A DNA stretch of 64,000 nucleotides from Aedes albopictus (lineage: Eukaryota > Arthropoda > Insecta > Diptera > Culicidae). The stretch covers positions 15,689,329 through 15,753,328 of the forward strand of contig NC_085138.1 in NCBI RefSeq assembly GCF_035046485.1. Reading direction: 5' to 3'. The notes below the pieces were generated by a model. The model saw only the letters and a list, made by a program, of their open reading frames with translations. It did no database searches and was not told where the DNA came from. This document shows, in pieces, positions 24,160 through 35,636 of this stretch. The translations under genes and the position numbers were made by a program. How positions within the stretch are numbered: position 1 is the first letter of the stretch; the number at the start of each line of letters is the position of its first letter.

Positions 24160-24620
24160 TGTATGGATTCCTCCCGGATTTCCTTGATGAGTTTTTCCTA
24201 GGATTTTTCACAGAATTTTTTCAGATATTCTGCAGCATTCCATCAGAAATTTTATTGCATTGATATCACTTGGGATTCATTTGGAGATATCAACCAGGGG
24301 TCCTTCCAGATTGTGCCACGGATTACTCCAGAGATTTAATTAGTGGTTCCTACAGGATTCTTCCTAGATTTTCGGGATTCTTCAGGAATCACCTCAAGGA
24401 TTCCTTTACGGATTCCTCGCACGATTCCTTCAGGAATTTCTTCCAGGATTCCTTCATCAAGTCCTCCCAGGAATCATTAGTTATTTTTTTCTGTGATACC
24501 TTTAGAGAATTCTTACGGAATAAATTCAGGCATGCCAGGTAGTTCTATAGAGAATAATTCGTTTGTGGATTCCTCCTGGGGTTTCTTCAGAGATTCCTTC
24601 CGAGATTTCTTCATTATTTC
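24160..24620. repeat. Pyrimidine-rich degenerate array
   Basis: Units of GGATTCCTTCAGGAATTTC type over about 460 bp. The frame at 24270-24542 is its translation. Confidence 0.65.
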
Positions 24621-24639
24621 TGACGGGATTCTTGTAAAA

Positions 24640-25090
24640 AGTTGTATTACACACTTTGAATAAATTACAGTATTCGGTGAAAAAAATCACCGAAACTGGT
24701 CTGTAAAATAGCTAAGCACAGTATTATTAAGAATTGGTGGAATAAGACAAATTTACGGGATTTCTGTGAAAATTTTAATGTACAAACAGTGATGGGACTA
24801 TTTTACCGAACTTACTGCGAAATGCGTTTTTCAGCCATGCAGGCAGCTTCGAGCATCAGCTGCTTTAGAATTTGCGTAACACTACAAGCAAAGCTTTCTC
24901 GTACAGTGGTAGCAAGTGTGCTTCCTGATCAGCAGGCCGTGAGTTCAATCCCACGACCGATGTTATTGTGAAAACAGATTTTTTTGTATTCACATAAAAT
25001 CACCGTACACAGCTAATCGCATTCGGTAGGTTTTACCAAAATCTCAACTGCAGGTTTTTAACGAAATTTTGTAAAAAATTAACAAATTTC
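24640..25090. repeat. TTCGGTR/YACCGAA-type MITE remnant with tRNA-like segment
   Basis: ACCGAA and TTCGGT words at 24670-24700 and 25020-25085 mark a relative of the element at 3610-3838. Between them, 24905-24963 reads like the 3' part of a tRNA (AGTGGTAGCAAGTG ... GTGAGTTCAATCCCAC), probably from a SINE. Confidence 0.45.
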
Positions 25091-26495
25091 GGTATAGTAG
25101 TTTACGCAACAAGGTGCAGAATGACGATTTTTACAGCACGAGTTGTAGGGTAGGTAATCAAAATTTGAACCAAATTGCTGCTTTCTGAAGCAGTGCAAAT
25201 TTTAAGTGATTTTTTCTCCCACATGGAAATAATTTACTACGGCAAAATCGTATGTACATGAAAGCCACGGGTATAAGCTTTCTGTTAAATGGTAAGTTGT
25301 ATTTGCACCGAATTTCATTGAAATATTTGATGTTTCATCAACAATGATTTTAATCTTAATTTGAACCATCGTAATCATAATTTAAGCCAATTTTAATGTT
25401 AATTTGAACTACCGGCGGCAGCTGCTCGAGCAACTCACAAAACAGTCAATTCCATGCTAAACAATGAAAAATCACATGAATCTGTCAATTCTTATACCTA
25501 TTTTTCATTTGGCAGTGGAATCTCAACTCAGAATGTTCGAAATTCTTTAGGAATTTGGAAACTAAATTTAGAATTTTTCATCCCCCAAGAGTAAACAAAG
25601 CAACCACTAGCACAATCTACAGGCCAACACTAGAAGCTCACCCCCGTTTACTAGTTCAAATTTAGATTACAAATGGTTCAACTTAAGATAACATTCTCCA
25701 AGTAAGTATCACTTAAATTTGATTATTTTATGACAAATAATGCGGAATATTATTCGGTTGGTCGATTCTACGATAAATAAGCATTCATTTGACGTGTTCA
25801 CATATTGTGTGTGATACAATGCATGAGCTGTACGAGTGCACCGAAAATGTGCTTTCTGTTGGGGTAAATGGGTGAAATCACAGTGATTTTTCAATTGCCT
25901 GTTTTCCATGACAAAAACGCTTTTTTCAATGCTTTTAAAGTCCATGTTATCAGGTTATATTACGGAAAGCTGTTTAACATCTCTTTCGGGACAATATTTG
26001 CCTGAAAAGTACTTCGTTTTAATGAATTTTGAAATGGTTCAAATTAAGATTACAATTTGACTAGTTCAAAGTTTGATTTCTTACCCTACATTTATCCAAC
26101 GAGGCTTGCCGAGTTGGATAATTACGACGAGTGCTGGAAAAATCGAGTTCTGCACCGAGTTGCGTACAGCGTTTTTTTTTTTGCAATTTCATAAATTACC
26201 CTTAAGGATAGTTTCCAACAAAACTTTTTCATCAAACTGCACACTGATGTTCATAGCCAATGCTTAGGAAAATCTGATCATAATAGGTTAAACTGTTCAG
26301 TTGTCACAATTTTTCAAAACTGCGTCCAGAAAGCATCGAAAAGTTGACCAAAACTGGAAATAGTGCTGTAATGGTTCATTACGCAACGCAAGTCAGTGCT
26401 GTAATGAACCATTACAACACTGTTAATTTGGTGTGGGAAAGTAGGCCTTTTTCTGTCAGATTTGCGTGAGGTAAAACAGCCTATTACGATGAGAA
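25091..26495. repeat. Dispersed repeat, copy 1, interrupted
   Basis: Matches the repeat at 57112-57490 (TAGTTTACGCAACAAGGTGC ... TTGCCGAGTTGGATAAT ... AATGGTTCATTACGCAACGC). It is split by the TA-flanked insertion at 25148-26086. The segment 26360-26420 is palindromic around AATGGTTCATTAC words. A third fragment is at 46211-46250. Confidence 0.8.
25148..26086. mobile_element. TA-flanked TIR element, 939 bp
   Basis: TA at 25146-25147 and 26087-26088 flank ends reading GGGTAGGTAATCAAAATTTG (left) and its diverged inverse ending TTACCC (right). The repeat copy at 57.1 kb shows the uninterrupted site (CGTACATTTATCC), which confirms the boundaries. There is no transposase; repeated ATTTGAAC/GTTCAAAT words occur inside. 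Confidence 0.85.
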
Positions 26496-26509
26496 ATTGC
26501 AAAAAAATA

Positions 26510-26810
26510 TTATCGTTTATCTGTCAAACTTTAATAAAATTCAGTTAAAGCTGCTATATTTAGAAGTTTTTTCCTGTAAAACAAACTTAACAGTTGAGAT
26601 TTCGGTAAAACAATACCGACGTCGGTGATTTTTTTTTTCTGTGTGTAGGTGTGTAAAAACACAGTAGGATCGATAGTATTCACGGTCATCTGTAAAAACT
26701 ATCGTACGTTCAGTGATACTCACAGATCATCCGTAGAAAAAATACCGAACATCCTGTGCTTTTACAGTATATTTGTAAAAAGTAGCGAATCTCTGGTACT
26801 TTTGACAGAT
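26510..26810. repeat. ACCGA-word MITE remnant
   Basis: Contains AGTTGAGATTTCGGTAAAAC, ACCGACGTCGGT and other words shared with the element at 3610-3838, followed by a T-run and GTGTGTAG. Non-coding. Confidence 0.45.
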
Positions 26811-26819
26811 GCAAATTTC

Positions 26820-26902
26820 TGAGAGCCTTGGCCCGTGGCGCAAGTGGTCACACGTTTGCTTCATAAGCAGATGGTCGTGGGTTCAATTCCAGGCCCAAGC
26901 TA
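26820..26902 (+). repeat. tRNA-derived SINE head (tRNA-Met-like)
   Basis: An A-box-like TGGCGCAAGTGGTC, an anticodon-loop-like GCTTCATAAGC and a B-box-like GGTTCAATTCC are correctly ordered within about 75 bp. The acceptor stem does not pair well and the body appears to continue past two insertions (27681-27749 and 28960 on), so this is a SINE head rather than a working tRNA gene. Confidence 0.6.
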
Positions 26903-27680
26903 CCCAAGTAACCAAAAGTTCAGATGAAAGGGTACTTTATAAGCTAAACAAAAATGTGTTTTTCAGAATCACAACCCTGTTGGTGGGTTTGTGATTCATG
27001 TCTGAAAATTGCTGCTGATAATTATATTTTCACACATGTCGCTGCTATGCAGATTTGAACTGGATCCTCCTGCGACTCACCGCTGCGCTGCTGAAGACAC
27101 TTAACTAAGGCCAAGCTAACTTGACTACTGTACAAATGAGCAAAACTAGCTGCCGACAGAAAATCGATTCAAGTCAGACTTTACCTGCTGGCCATTCAAT
27201 CGCAACTGTAGTACTGTGGTAGAGCGTAGGGTTCTCACGCAGCGACTATCGGTTCGAATTCGATGGGCGGCAATTTTTTTTTGCTCAAGCCTAGTATTCA
27301 TTGATTTGATAAATTCATATTTGTCTTTTATTCGTGTATGGTTAAACAGTTGTTTTCTGTAAAAAAAAACAAATTCAATCTTCATTGAAACACAATGCTA
27401 CTATACTGAACTTCTATGAACTTGAAAGTTCCGACAAAGTTCTGATTAGCATCTTAAGCAGCTTTTAAGTTTCGCGAAGTTCAGATAAAGTTCCGAATGG
27501 AACTTTCTGGCTGCTTAAGAGGCTAACAATGAGCCTTGCCGGAACTTGTGACCGAAGTTCCAGAAAGGCTCATCGTTAGCCTCTTAAGCAGCCAGAAAGT
27601 TTCATTTGGAACTTTATCTGAACTTCGCGGAACTTGAAAGTGTATTTTGTCATGGGAAGTGGAACTTTTGGTTACTTGGG
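26903..27680. mobile_element. TA-flanked TIR element, 778 bp
   Basis: Left end CCCAAGTAACCAAAAGTTC, right end its inverse, with TA on both sides (26901-26902, 27681-27682). Inside, 27470-27640 forms a long hairpin (arms of about 65 bp around CTGGCTGCTTAAGAGGCTAA). A tRNA-like segment is near 27212-27268. It lies within the SINE at 26820. Confidence 0.8.
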
Positions 27681-27749
27681 TATCGTCAGTTGCTCTTTCT
27701 CCCTGAGAGCAGCTAACACTGACCCTCTTCTGAGCCCATGGCTCAAACG

Positions 27750-28959
27750 ATTCTGTCACATTCGCCCGAATAACAAACGCCCGAATTCCAATCGCCCGAA
27801 TAGACCAATCGCCCGAATAGACCATTCGCCCGAAAGACCATTTACCCGAAAGTCATGCGCCAATTCCATGCAATTTCTTAGGACAAGTTTTTTTTTGGTT
27901 TGCCATGATGAAAGTTTAAGGACAGGCCCATGGTGTACTTAGTATCCGACCAATCGCAAGAACAGCTGGACTAGCGCCAATAATAACCATATCAACTTAG
28001 TTTGAAAGAACGGCCTATGTTTTGAAGAAGGCCTAATTACTTGTGAAAATATTACATATTAGGTCATTAATTGTTACAGCATTGCTGATCGAAAGGATAA
28101 AGACAATACTTCAGCACAGAGTAGTCAATACTTATAAGTTAATAGTGTTCACGATTGATATACTCGGAATAACTACGTTTCGTTAAAATGAACTAGATGT
28201 TGGATTTCTCAGCTATGCAGTCTCCAAACTCCTTGGAACGACAACGGATTTAATTCGTCCGTTGTTGTTCCAAGGAGTTGGGAGACTGCATACCCGAGAA
28301 ATCCAACATCTAGTGCATCCAAACAGTCGAACACTCAAACCTCCAGTTAAAATGAACAATAATTGATAAAAATTAGAACGTGTGAGCTAATTCAGTATTC
28401 TTATTTGAGCAAGCTGTTCTTTTGAAATCATGTTTGGAATCCAGATGTTGTAAACACATAAAACGTCAAGGTTATCCCCATAACAAAATAACTTAAAAGA
28501 ACAGCCCATGATTGCAAGAAGGGCAAATTTCTGGTAAGAAATGACATAAAATTGAATTTAATTTCCTTGAAGGTGAAACTAGAAAGAAAAGCCTATTAAC
28601 AAAAGAAGGGACAATTCCAATCAATGTTTCCAAGTCTTAAATAAGACTGTGTTCAAAGAAAGTAAAAACCTCTGATGAAAATGGTTGCTGTAACTTTTAG
28701 TTGATAATGGCGTTCAGCCATACGCGTGAATGACGCCTTAACTGATTTCAGAAAAAGTGTTCTAGATTATTATGGTTTTCGGGCGAATGGTCTTTCGGGC
28801 AAATGGTCTTTTCGGGCGAATGGTATTTCGGGCGAATGGTCTTTTCGGGCGAATGGTCTTTTCGGGCGAATGACTTTCGGGCGTTTGTTACATTCGGGTG
28901 TTTGTCATTCGGGCATTTGGAATTCGGGCGAATGGTTTTCGGGCGAATGTGACAGAACC
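27750..28959. mobile_element. Foldback element with tandem TTCGGGCGAATGGTC words, 1.2 kb
   Basis: The inverted ends contain TTCTGTCACATTCGCCCGAA. Arms at 27753-27855 and 28772-28959 consist of roughly 14-15-bp repeats of TTCGGGCGAATGGTC, in opposite sense. A direct duplication GGCTCAAACG flanks it (27740-27749 and 28960-28969). The interior has no gene but contains a perfect hairpin at 28192-28314. The frame at 28726-29061 is a translation of the arm. Confidence 0.85.
28192..28314. repeat. Long near-perfect hairpin
   Basis: Arms of about 53 bp (ACTAGATGTTGGATTTCTC... and inverse) around a loop of about 13 bases centred near GATTTAATTCGTC. It lies inside the foldback element at 27750-28959. 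Confidence 0.8.
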
Positions 28960-29349
28960 GGCTCAAACGGAACCGGAGACTTGAATATCAGCGAACGGCA
29001 ACTCATAATGGACCCCCAATCGGACTGGAAACAGGAACAACCAACATCTACGTGCTCATAATTCTACCACGATAGGGTAGAAAAGTGACAGCAGCGCAAA
29101 GGCAACCAGTTCGATATAGTAGAATTAGAATTGAACATTTAGGCGCTGTACAAAGTAAGTGCAGCTGCCAATTGGAATGACTCACGCAGTGCCCTAATGG
29201 ACTGTAAAAGAGCTGTAAATTAGGTTAATTGTTTGAAATATTAAAAAAAAACTCAGAGATTTGCAGGGCGTTCGGTGATTTATAAAACCACCGAGCTTCT
29301 TACCGTATGTTCAGCTGTTAAGATTACGGCGATATCCGTCGTTATTTCT

Positions 29350-30290
29350 AAGTGTGTAGGTTTCTTCCAAAGATTCTTCATGGATTCTATTAGGAAATTC
29401 CATTTTCAGGGTTCCTTTCGGTCCTTTCCGGGGTTTATTCATGGATCCTCCGCACGTTTTCTTTAGAGATTCCTTCTGCTATTTAGCAGCATCCATTTAT
29501 TACGTAAAGCTAAAATCGACATTTTTCGACCACCCCTCCCCACTCTCCATCCGTAACGCTTTAACGATTTTTTTTATATGGACCGTAACACTCCGCCAGG
29601 GGTTCGGTTCAAGGATTTCTACCGAAATTATTTCACAGATATTTTCAAAAATTCTCCTTAGGATCGTTTATGGATTTCTCCCGGGATACCCTTGTTATAC
29701 CCTACCTTTGTATACATGTACCTTGATATTTACATTGCCCCAAATCCTCCCCATATTGAGCCGTTGCGAGTTAGAGTGTAAATGATAACAAGTAAAAACC
29801 CGTTAGCGAACGGACGCGAGTGCGAAACATGTCCGCGGTCGCGGCTGAGAAGCCAATTGAATTATTATAATCTAAAGTGATTAATAAAGTGAATTTGTCG
29901 ATTAGCTGTTGTGTTCATCATTTCTCTCGGCCGTCACAACAACCTTCATTGATTTTTCCCAGAAATAATTCTAGCTTTCTTTCGGATATTTCTCATGAAA
30001 TTCATTATGGATTCTTTCGGGGATTCCTTTAGGGATTTCTCCAGCGATTTCTTCCTGTCCTTTTAATAGAATTCATTCGGGAAATCTTCAGGATTCTCTC
30101 AAGGGTTCCTCATGAGATTCTTTTAGGGAATACTCCAGGATTCTTGCGTAAATTGCTCCCGGGATTCCTCCAAAGATTTCTGAAGGGATTTTTCCCATAA
30201 TTCATTTCGGGAATTGTCCCGGGATTCCTTTCGGAATTCATCCTGTGATTTCTCCCGGAACTTCTCGATAGATTCTTTCCTCCTTGTAGT
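29350..30290. repeat. Pyrimidine-rich degenerate array, split by a candidate solo LTR
   Basis: Units of GGGATTCCTTTAGGGATTTC type flank the LTR-like block at 29693-29941. No gene. Confidence 0.65.
29693..29941. mobile_element. Candidate solo LTR
   Basis: A 249-bp block beginning TGTTATACCC and ending CCGTCACAACA, with AATAAA near 29883. It differs sharply from the array it interrupts. Flanks ACCCT and ACCTT match at four of five positions, a plausible decayed 5-bp duplication. No second LTR is seen. Confidence 0.5.
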
Positions 30291-30857
30291 GTAACGAGCC
30301 ATGGATTAAATATGGGGAAATATAAAACTTGTCATGGCAGAAAATGTCAAAATAAAGGATAGCAAAAAACAACATAATCAATGTTTTCATGATTTCCGTG
30401 ATGAACAAAATTATTTTTATTCATTTTTATTTTTTACTTTCTAGGGTATTGGTTCCCTTATTAAGCATGTGGCTCCCATTTTCATCCCACGAAAAACAAA
30501 GGATTGAAGCGCTGTTTGTTTTGTTTCTTATTTTTGTATTTTTTGTTAGAAGTGAGCACTTATGAAAATAAAAAGAACGGAGTCAATCGGTGCCGTAATC
30601 GTTTGTTTTCGAATAGGATGGAAATGGGAGCATGAGATTACATACCCTATATACAATTGAACAATTTTAAAAGTTTTCAGTAATCCTCTTGTACATGATA
30701 AACTTGTAATGATAAATGTTACTTGAAAATTGTTATCCAATGTTTTAACACTCCTACATTATTTATCTTCTTCAAATTCTTGTAATATCATAATTTTTCA
30801 ATTAAAAGCTACTTATAAGAATTTAACAATTTCCGTTGCCCAATAAAAAAAATATGC
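30291..30857. other. AT-rich intergenic DNA, nothing recognised
   Basis: AT-rich with homopolymer runs; no gene, RNA or repeat boundary is visible. Confidence 0.35.
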
Positions 30858-30860
30858 TAA

Positions 30861-31000
30861 AGGTCCCATTAGACATGACAAATATTTGACCAAACATGCC
30901 CGACAAAAAGCCAACACAATGTAAATCATGGCAACCTCGGATGAATGCCGAACTACAACGACAAATATTTGTCACAATGACAAACAGTCTAATGGCCCCT
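30861..31000. mobile_element. PIF/Harbinger-like MITE, 140 bp
   Basis: Inverted ends AGGTCCCATTAGAC and GTCTAATGGCCCCT, flanked by TAA on both sides (30858-30860, 31001-31003). A three-base TWA duplication is typical of Harbinger elements. Inner ACAAATATTTGTC words are also inverted. Confidence 0.7.
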
Positions 31001-31474
31001 TAATATACAATTGTAAACGATCCACGTGTACAAATTTAACACAAAAAATGTTAAAGGCAGTTCAATAGAAAACGTTTAGCTACAACGTAAAATGGAAAAT
31101 AAATAAATGTTTTTTTTTTTAACATAACGTTATTGAAACGCAACTCATATTAAAACTGTTTGAACTTTTGAAACTGTTTGTACCTACAAAATGTTACTTC
31201 AGTAATATTTCAGTCCAATTTGAATGAATAGATTTTAATTTTATTCTGGGCTTATCAAATCTTTATAACGTATTTTTTTGTTCCATACATCATAGATCAC
31301 CATGCGACAGAAAATTCTAATGATTAAAATCATTAAATTGATCCTCATTTTTGCGATAATCAAAAGAAAAAAGTGATGGGAAAAATATACTCTTTGAAAT
31401 TTCATGTTACCGATATTTTTTTTTAAGATTCCTCGGAAGTTTAAAGACGTGATAATCATCGATCAAGTTTAAAC

Positions 31475-32587
31475 CCTGGGCTTGGATTATATCTTCCAGG
31501 AAGCTTTGATTTCAGGCATGTAGTCGATGTGCTTTGCAGTAATGATTGGAATAGCTGAATGTATAATCAATGGCAAACAATTCTGTAAAAATCAGACCTT
31601 CAAGTCATCTGATATTGTTATACTGATCATAATGCTACATAGTATATCGAACATTTGTCGAAGTCATTTATGTGCCGGGAAAATATAATTCCAAGTTGGT
31701 GAGAATATTACAAACTGAGGGAGGGTAATAGGCCCAGTCAGACCCCTGAATGGGCAATGTGGGTTAGTGTATGGGAATGCCATTGAAGGTTTGTAATATT
31801 CTCCGAGGCTTTCGAAATGCAACAGGGCGCGTCCCCGGGTTGCGGATAGGGGGAAAAGGGAGATTTTTCGCATTTGTACTGTAGTCAGCCAATGTGGTAT
31901 TATCTCCTATGGTGTTGTAGTGCGAATGAATGATCTCATTCTATGGGAATTCGAACCTTGTAATGTATTGTTTATTAACTCCAATTTTCTAAGCTTGACA
32001 AGGTTTTGAAGACAAACATTTGATGAGAGAGTTGACTAATAGGAAAGTCACATCAGCAAAGCTTTTACATATGCAAATGCTATCCATGGGGTCATGTCTA
32101 GCATTTAATATGTATGGCAATGACTGGTTCTTACCTAGCAGGGGTACTACAAGACCACGCGGACAATTCGATTAAAGGCTTAATTGGGGATAATATATTT
32201 TCCAGAACTGAAGGGGCATTTTTTCCGGGGTGACTGGCGAGTCGGAGAGAGTAGAAGTTTCCGTTTGTTATAATTGACAAAATAAACAATCGGACGCTTT
32301 TTCTTTCTTTGACTTGCTTGGTATTTTGTGGATTATTTTTTTTTGGTTATGGAAGGTATGCGATTCACTATTGAGCCTTAAAATTATTTTGCATCTGAAT
32401 AGCATTGATATTGTCAAGTCTGTACCAACACCCTAATCCCACACCAAAATACCCTTTTCCTATCCCATGGCGTTTATGTGGTCAGCAAAGACTATTCAGC
32501 CATTACCCCTCCTTATCATCGGCTTTGGACTGACTTGCGCTCTCATTGCCCCACCAAATGCTGCAAAATGAAAATGAAAATGAAAAT
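31475..32587 (+). mobile_element. Retroposon with (GAAAAT)n tail and 24-bp target duplication
   Basis: GATAATCATCGATCAAGTTT plus AAAC occurs at 31451-31474 and again, identical, at 32588-32611. The 1.1-kb insert ends in tandem GAAAAT units immediately before the second copy. The frame at 31664-31873 has no domain. It could be a SINE or a truncated LINE 3' region. Confidence 0.82.
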
Positions 32588-32611
32588 GATAATCATCGAT
32601 CAAGTTTAAAC

Positions 32612-34220
32612 AATTTTTAAACGGACAGATTTGCTGTTTGGAAATTAAAACATCTCAAAATAAACGAATATCCAAGAAAACTGTTTACCTAATGCCGAAG
32701 AGAAGATCATCATTCCTACCAAAACAAAATCACGATACAAGTTCAGCGATATACATGTATTGATAAAACTAGCTTTATACCTGCTACACCGCGCTCAAAC
32801 TGGGTGTAGCATTTTCTTGCACCGGTGCCAATCGGGTGTCAAAACAGAACAGTACCTGCGAATAAACGAACGGTTTCGGTGCAAGTTTGCTACACCCGGT
32901 GGCAAAGCGGTGCAGGCGGTGCAAATAAACGAATTCGACATGAGCATCTTCGGCGCTAGTGGGTTATTTGTTTCTTTATCACCGTTTCTGTCCCACTGTG
33001 CAATCGCAAACAGGCAGTGTGGAGCTTCCACTTTTCTCCATTTTCTCCATCCAACAAATTTCTAGCTCGCTCTGCTGTCGTGATTTCTCCGAATGCTTGT
33101 CCTGTAAAACGTGTTTGGCAACATCCTGCTACGACGACGACGAAGGCTTGATATCCTTGAAACCGCATTCACAAGCCCATTTGGATAAGTAATTCCTACT
33201 AATTTCGAGGCTTGCTCTTGAAAAAAAAAAACTCACGCAGTTTATTATTTATTTTGGGAATATAAAGTGAAACGAGAAAGTTTGCTGAATAACCCCCTCC
33301 CCCGGATTAAAATGTTTCTGCGGCAACCGTCGTCGTCGACCGCCGACATGGGGTGTATGGGGGTTGTGTGGAGCGGCTGCGACTTCAATGAAAGCACAGC
33401 GACGATTAACGCGCGCGCCTGGGAAATGGTTTGCGGCAGCAGCCCACCCGTTGTAAGAGTTAATTTGGAGTTAATTATTTTCACTTGAACAATCAAACCA
33501 CCTCCACGGGACCACCCACCGGTGATGATGCTTATCATCGCGTGCCGCAAGGACTCGCGTGCGCTCGCTCGCTCGGTGGGGTTGGATGGTAACAGATTGA
33601 GTCAATTGTTTCACGGGGGCTGATAAGTGGGGGTCGATTGACGCGTTTTTTTGTGTGTCACATCAAAGGGATTCCTACGAGCTTTAATTTTTTTCTTAAT
33701 TCTGCTACTTGTGGAAGGGATTTCCCATTAAATTTTAAGCAAATAAATCAAACACAACAGAGAGAACCTGTCTTCGGATGTCACAGGCAAACCTAGTGGA
33801 ACGACATGCTCCTGAACAAATTTACATTCGATTTATTTCTCGATTAGATAATACCCGACACCTATACTCTAGTTTCCGACGGACGACATTCCATGCAGTC
33901 AGGTGAGTGTGCAAATAATAGCCCTCCGGAGGGAATCTTACTCGTCTTCATTATTCTTGGCACCATCTCCACCGGTGAAAGCGGGAAGAAGTGTGCACAT
34001 TCAACTGTTTCTTTACCATCTGCTTCCAAGAGCTGTCTCTCACGACAAAAAAGACGCCCGAAGGAATTTCCAGCACCCGGCTGTCGTTGGTCGGTGTGTT
34101 CCGTTTGGAATGTTGAGTTAAAAGACTTGGGTACGGAGAAGATAGTATTGTTCTAGGGTCGCCCTTCCAAGGAATGGGAGTTAGTTTTGGTATGACATTC
34201 TATTTGATTTTAGACTGACA
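32612..34220. other. Intergenic DNA, higher complexity, no supported gene
   Basis: 32760-32945 has inverted GGTGTAGC/GCTACACC and TGCACCGGTGCC words, a probable decayed foldback. 33240-34170 is balanced in composition and looks unique, but its frames (for example 33893-34156) lack recognisable domains. Confidence 0.35.
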
Positions 34221-34234
34221 ATGTTGTGTGGGTG

Positions 34235-34285
34235 GGAGTATAAAAACATCCCGCTGGGAGCGGTGTGAAGTTGTGCTAAGAAAAC
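34235..34285 (+). promoter_or_regulatory. Possible TATA-type core promoter
   Basis: GGAGTATAAAAACATCC near 34237-34253 is a good TATA box in unique-looking sequence. No strong initiator is seen 30 bases downstream, and no exon can be tied to it, though the gene at 38388 needs an upstream 5' exon. Low confidence. Confidence 0.25.
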
Positions 34286-34469
34286 TATACTCCCAACTAT
34301 TGAGCTAGCTGTGGCTGTGAGGATTGAACATTCTTGATCTAGGAGTATATTTGGCTACGTTGATATGATATGTTAATTTCTTATATATATTTATAATTTC
34401 CACAGATGGGTTTGTTTAAGCTAAAAAAACTGATCTATTAATCTTTTTAACTTCTACATGAGACGTTGT

Positions 34470-35440
34470 AGTTCCTGAGATTTCTTCCGCGCTTTCTCCA
34501 CAAACTTATTCTAGGATTCATCTTGGATTTCCTTCTGTGATTCCACAGTAGCTCTATCTGAGATTGTTTTTAGGTTCCTTCAAAAGTTCCCTATGGATTC
34601 TTTCTGAAATTCCTAAAAGCTTCCCCCAGGAACTCTTTTCAGGATTCCACCAGAGATTCCTTCTGGGACTTCAAGAGATTTCTCAAGGACTTCCGGAAGT
34701 CCTCCAGAAGCTCTATCTAGATTCTTCTAATAGTTTCTTTTGGAATACCTTCAGAAGTTTTTGCTTTGGTTTTCGGAAGGTATTCCTAGAAAATACACCT
34801 GGAAATTCCAGCAATTTCACTTGGGATTTCTTCCGGAGTTCTCTCAGGAATTTCTTAAAATATTCCTGCAGAAACTTTTTCCAAAATTCTGTTTGGGTTT
34901 CCTCCCACGACCTTGTGCGAGATTCCTCCCGGATTCTTCAAAAATTCTTTCTGAGATGCTTCCAGGAATCCTGCAAGAACTTCTTTCTGAGATCTGGTTT
35001 TCCAAAAACTTCTGCAGAATTATTTCCAGGAGCTCCTTCGAAGATTTTTTGTGTAATAGCTTCTGGGATTGCTTCAAGAATTCTGGGAATTTCTTTTGGA
35101 CTTCTTTCAGGAATTGCTTCTGGAATTTCTTCAACAACTTCTTCGTGGATTTATTCGAGAACTTCATCCAGAATTCCTTTGGAAACTCTTTTCGGGATTG
35201 TTCCGGGAAGTTCCTCTGGAATTCTTTCAGAAACTGCTTCCGGGATTTCTTTGGGAACTCTTTCCAGGATTCATCTAGGAATTCTTTTTTTTTGGTTTCC
35301 TTCAAGAATTCCCTCTGGAATTCCTGCATATCCTTCTGGAATGCTTTCGGATGTTTTTGATGGACATCCTCCAATAGTTTTTTAGGGAGTATTTTGAGAA
35401 TGGCCTTCCTCATGAAGTTCCTATAGGATTTATTTGAGAA
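34470..35440. repeat. Pyrimidine-arm degenerate array with long open frames
   Basis: Diverged TTCCTTCTGGGATTTCTTC units. Open frames of 273 and 206 residues occur on + and 189 on -, all low-complexity with Phe/Ser/Asn recurring about every four residues. This suggests a unit near 12/24 bp that keeps frames open by chance. No domain, start context or splice signals support a protein. Confidence 0.8.
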
Positions 35441-35550
35441 AAGCTAGTTCCTTCTGGTTTTCCTCAAATAGGAGTTTCTGGAGGAATCTCAGATGAAACC
35501 TTTTGGGAATCTCAGAAGATATAAGGAATCACAGAACAACAAGGAATTCT

Positions 35551-35636
35551 AATCAGTTTCGTACCTTTTAATTTCGCCCTATGCTTTGTCAAAGGATAAG
35601 CAACATAGGGCGGAATTAAAAGGTACGAAACTGATT
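35551..35636. repeat. Hairpin at the centre of the inverted array
   Basis: AATCAGTTTCGTACCTTTTA... at 35551 pairs with its inverse ending at 35636 (arms about 33 bp, loop about 20). The right arm continues into the repeat also found at 15371-15475. Confidence 0.85.

Noticed and set aside
26827..26900. Functional tRNA-Met gene
   Set aside because: A- and B-boxes are present but the acceptor stem pairs poorly, and the sequence continues as a SINE body after the inserted elements.
28726..29061. 111-aa frame with repeated FRANGL-type peptides
   Set aside because: Translation of tandem TTCGGGCGAATGGTC words in a foldback arm.
34564..35385. 273-aa frame as a protein-coding gene
   Set aside because: Pure translation of a degenerate array, Phe/Ser/Asn-rich, with equally long frames in other phases and on the other strand.
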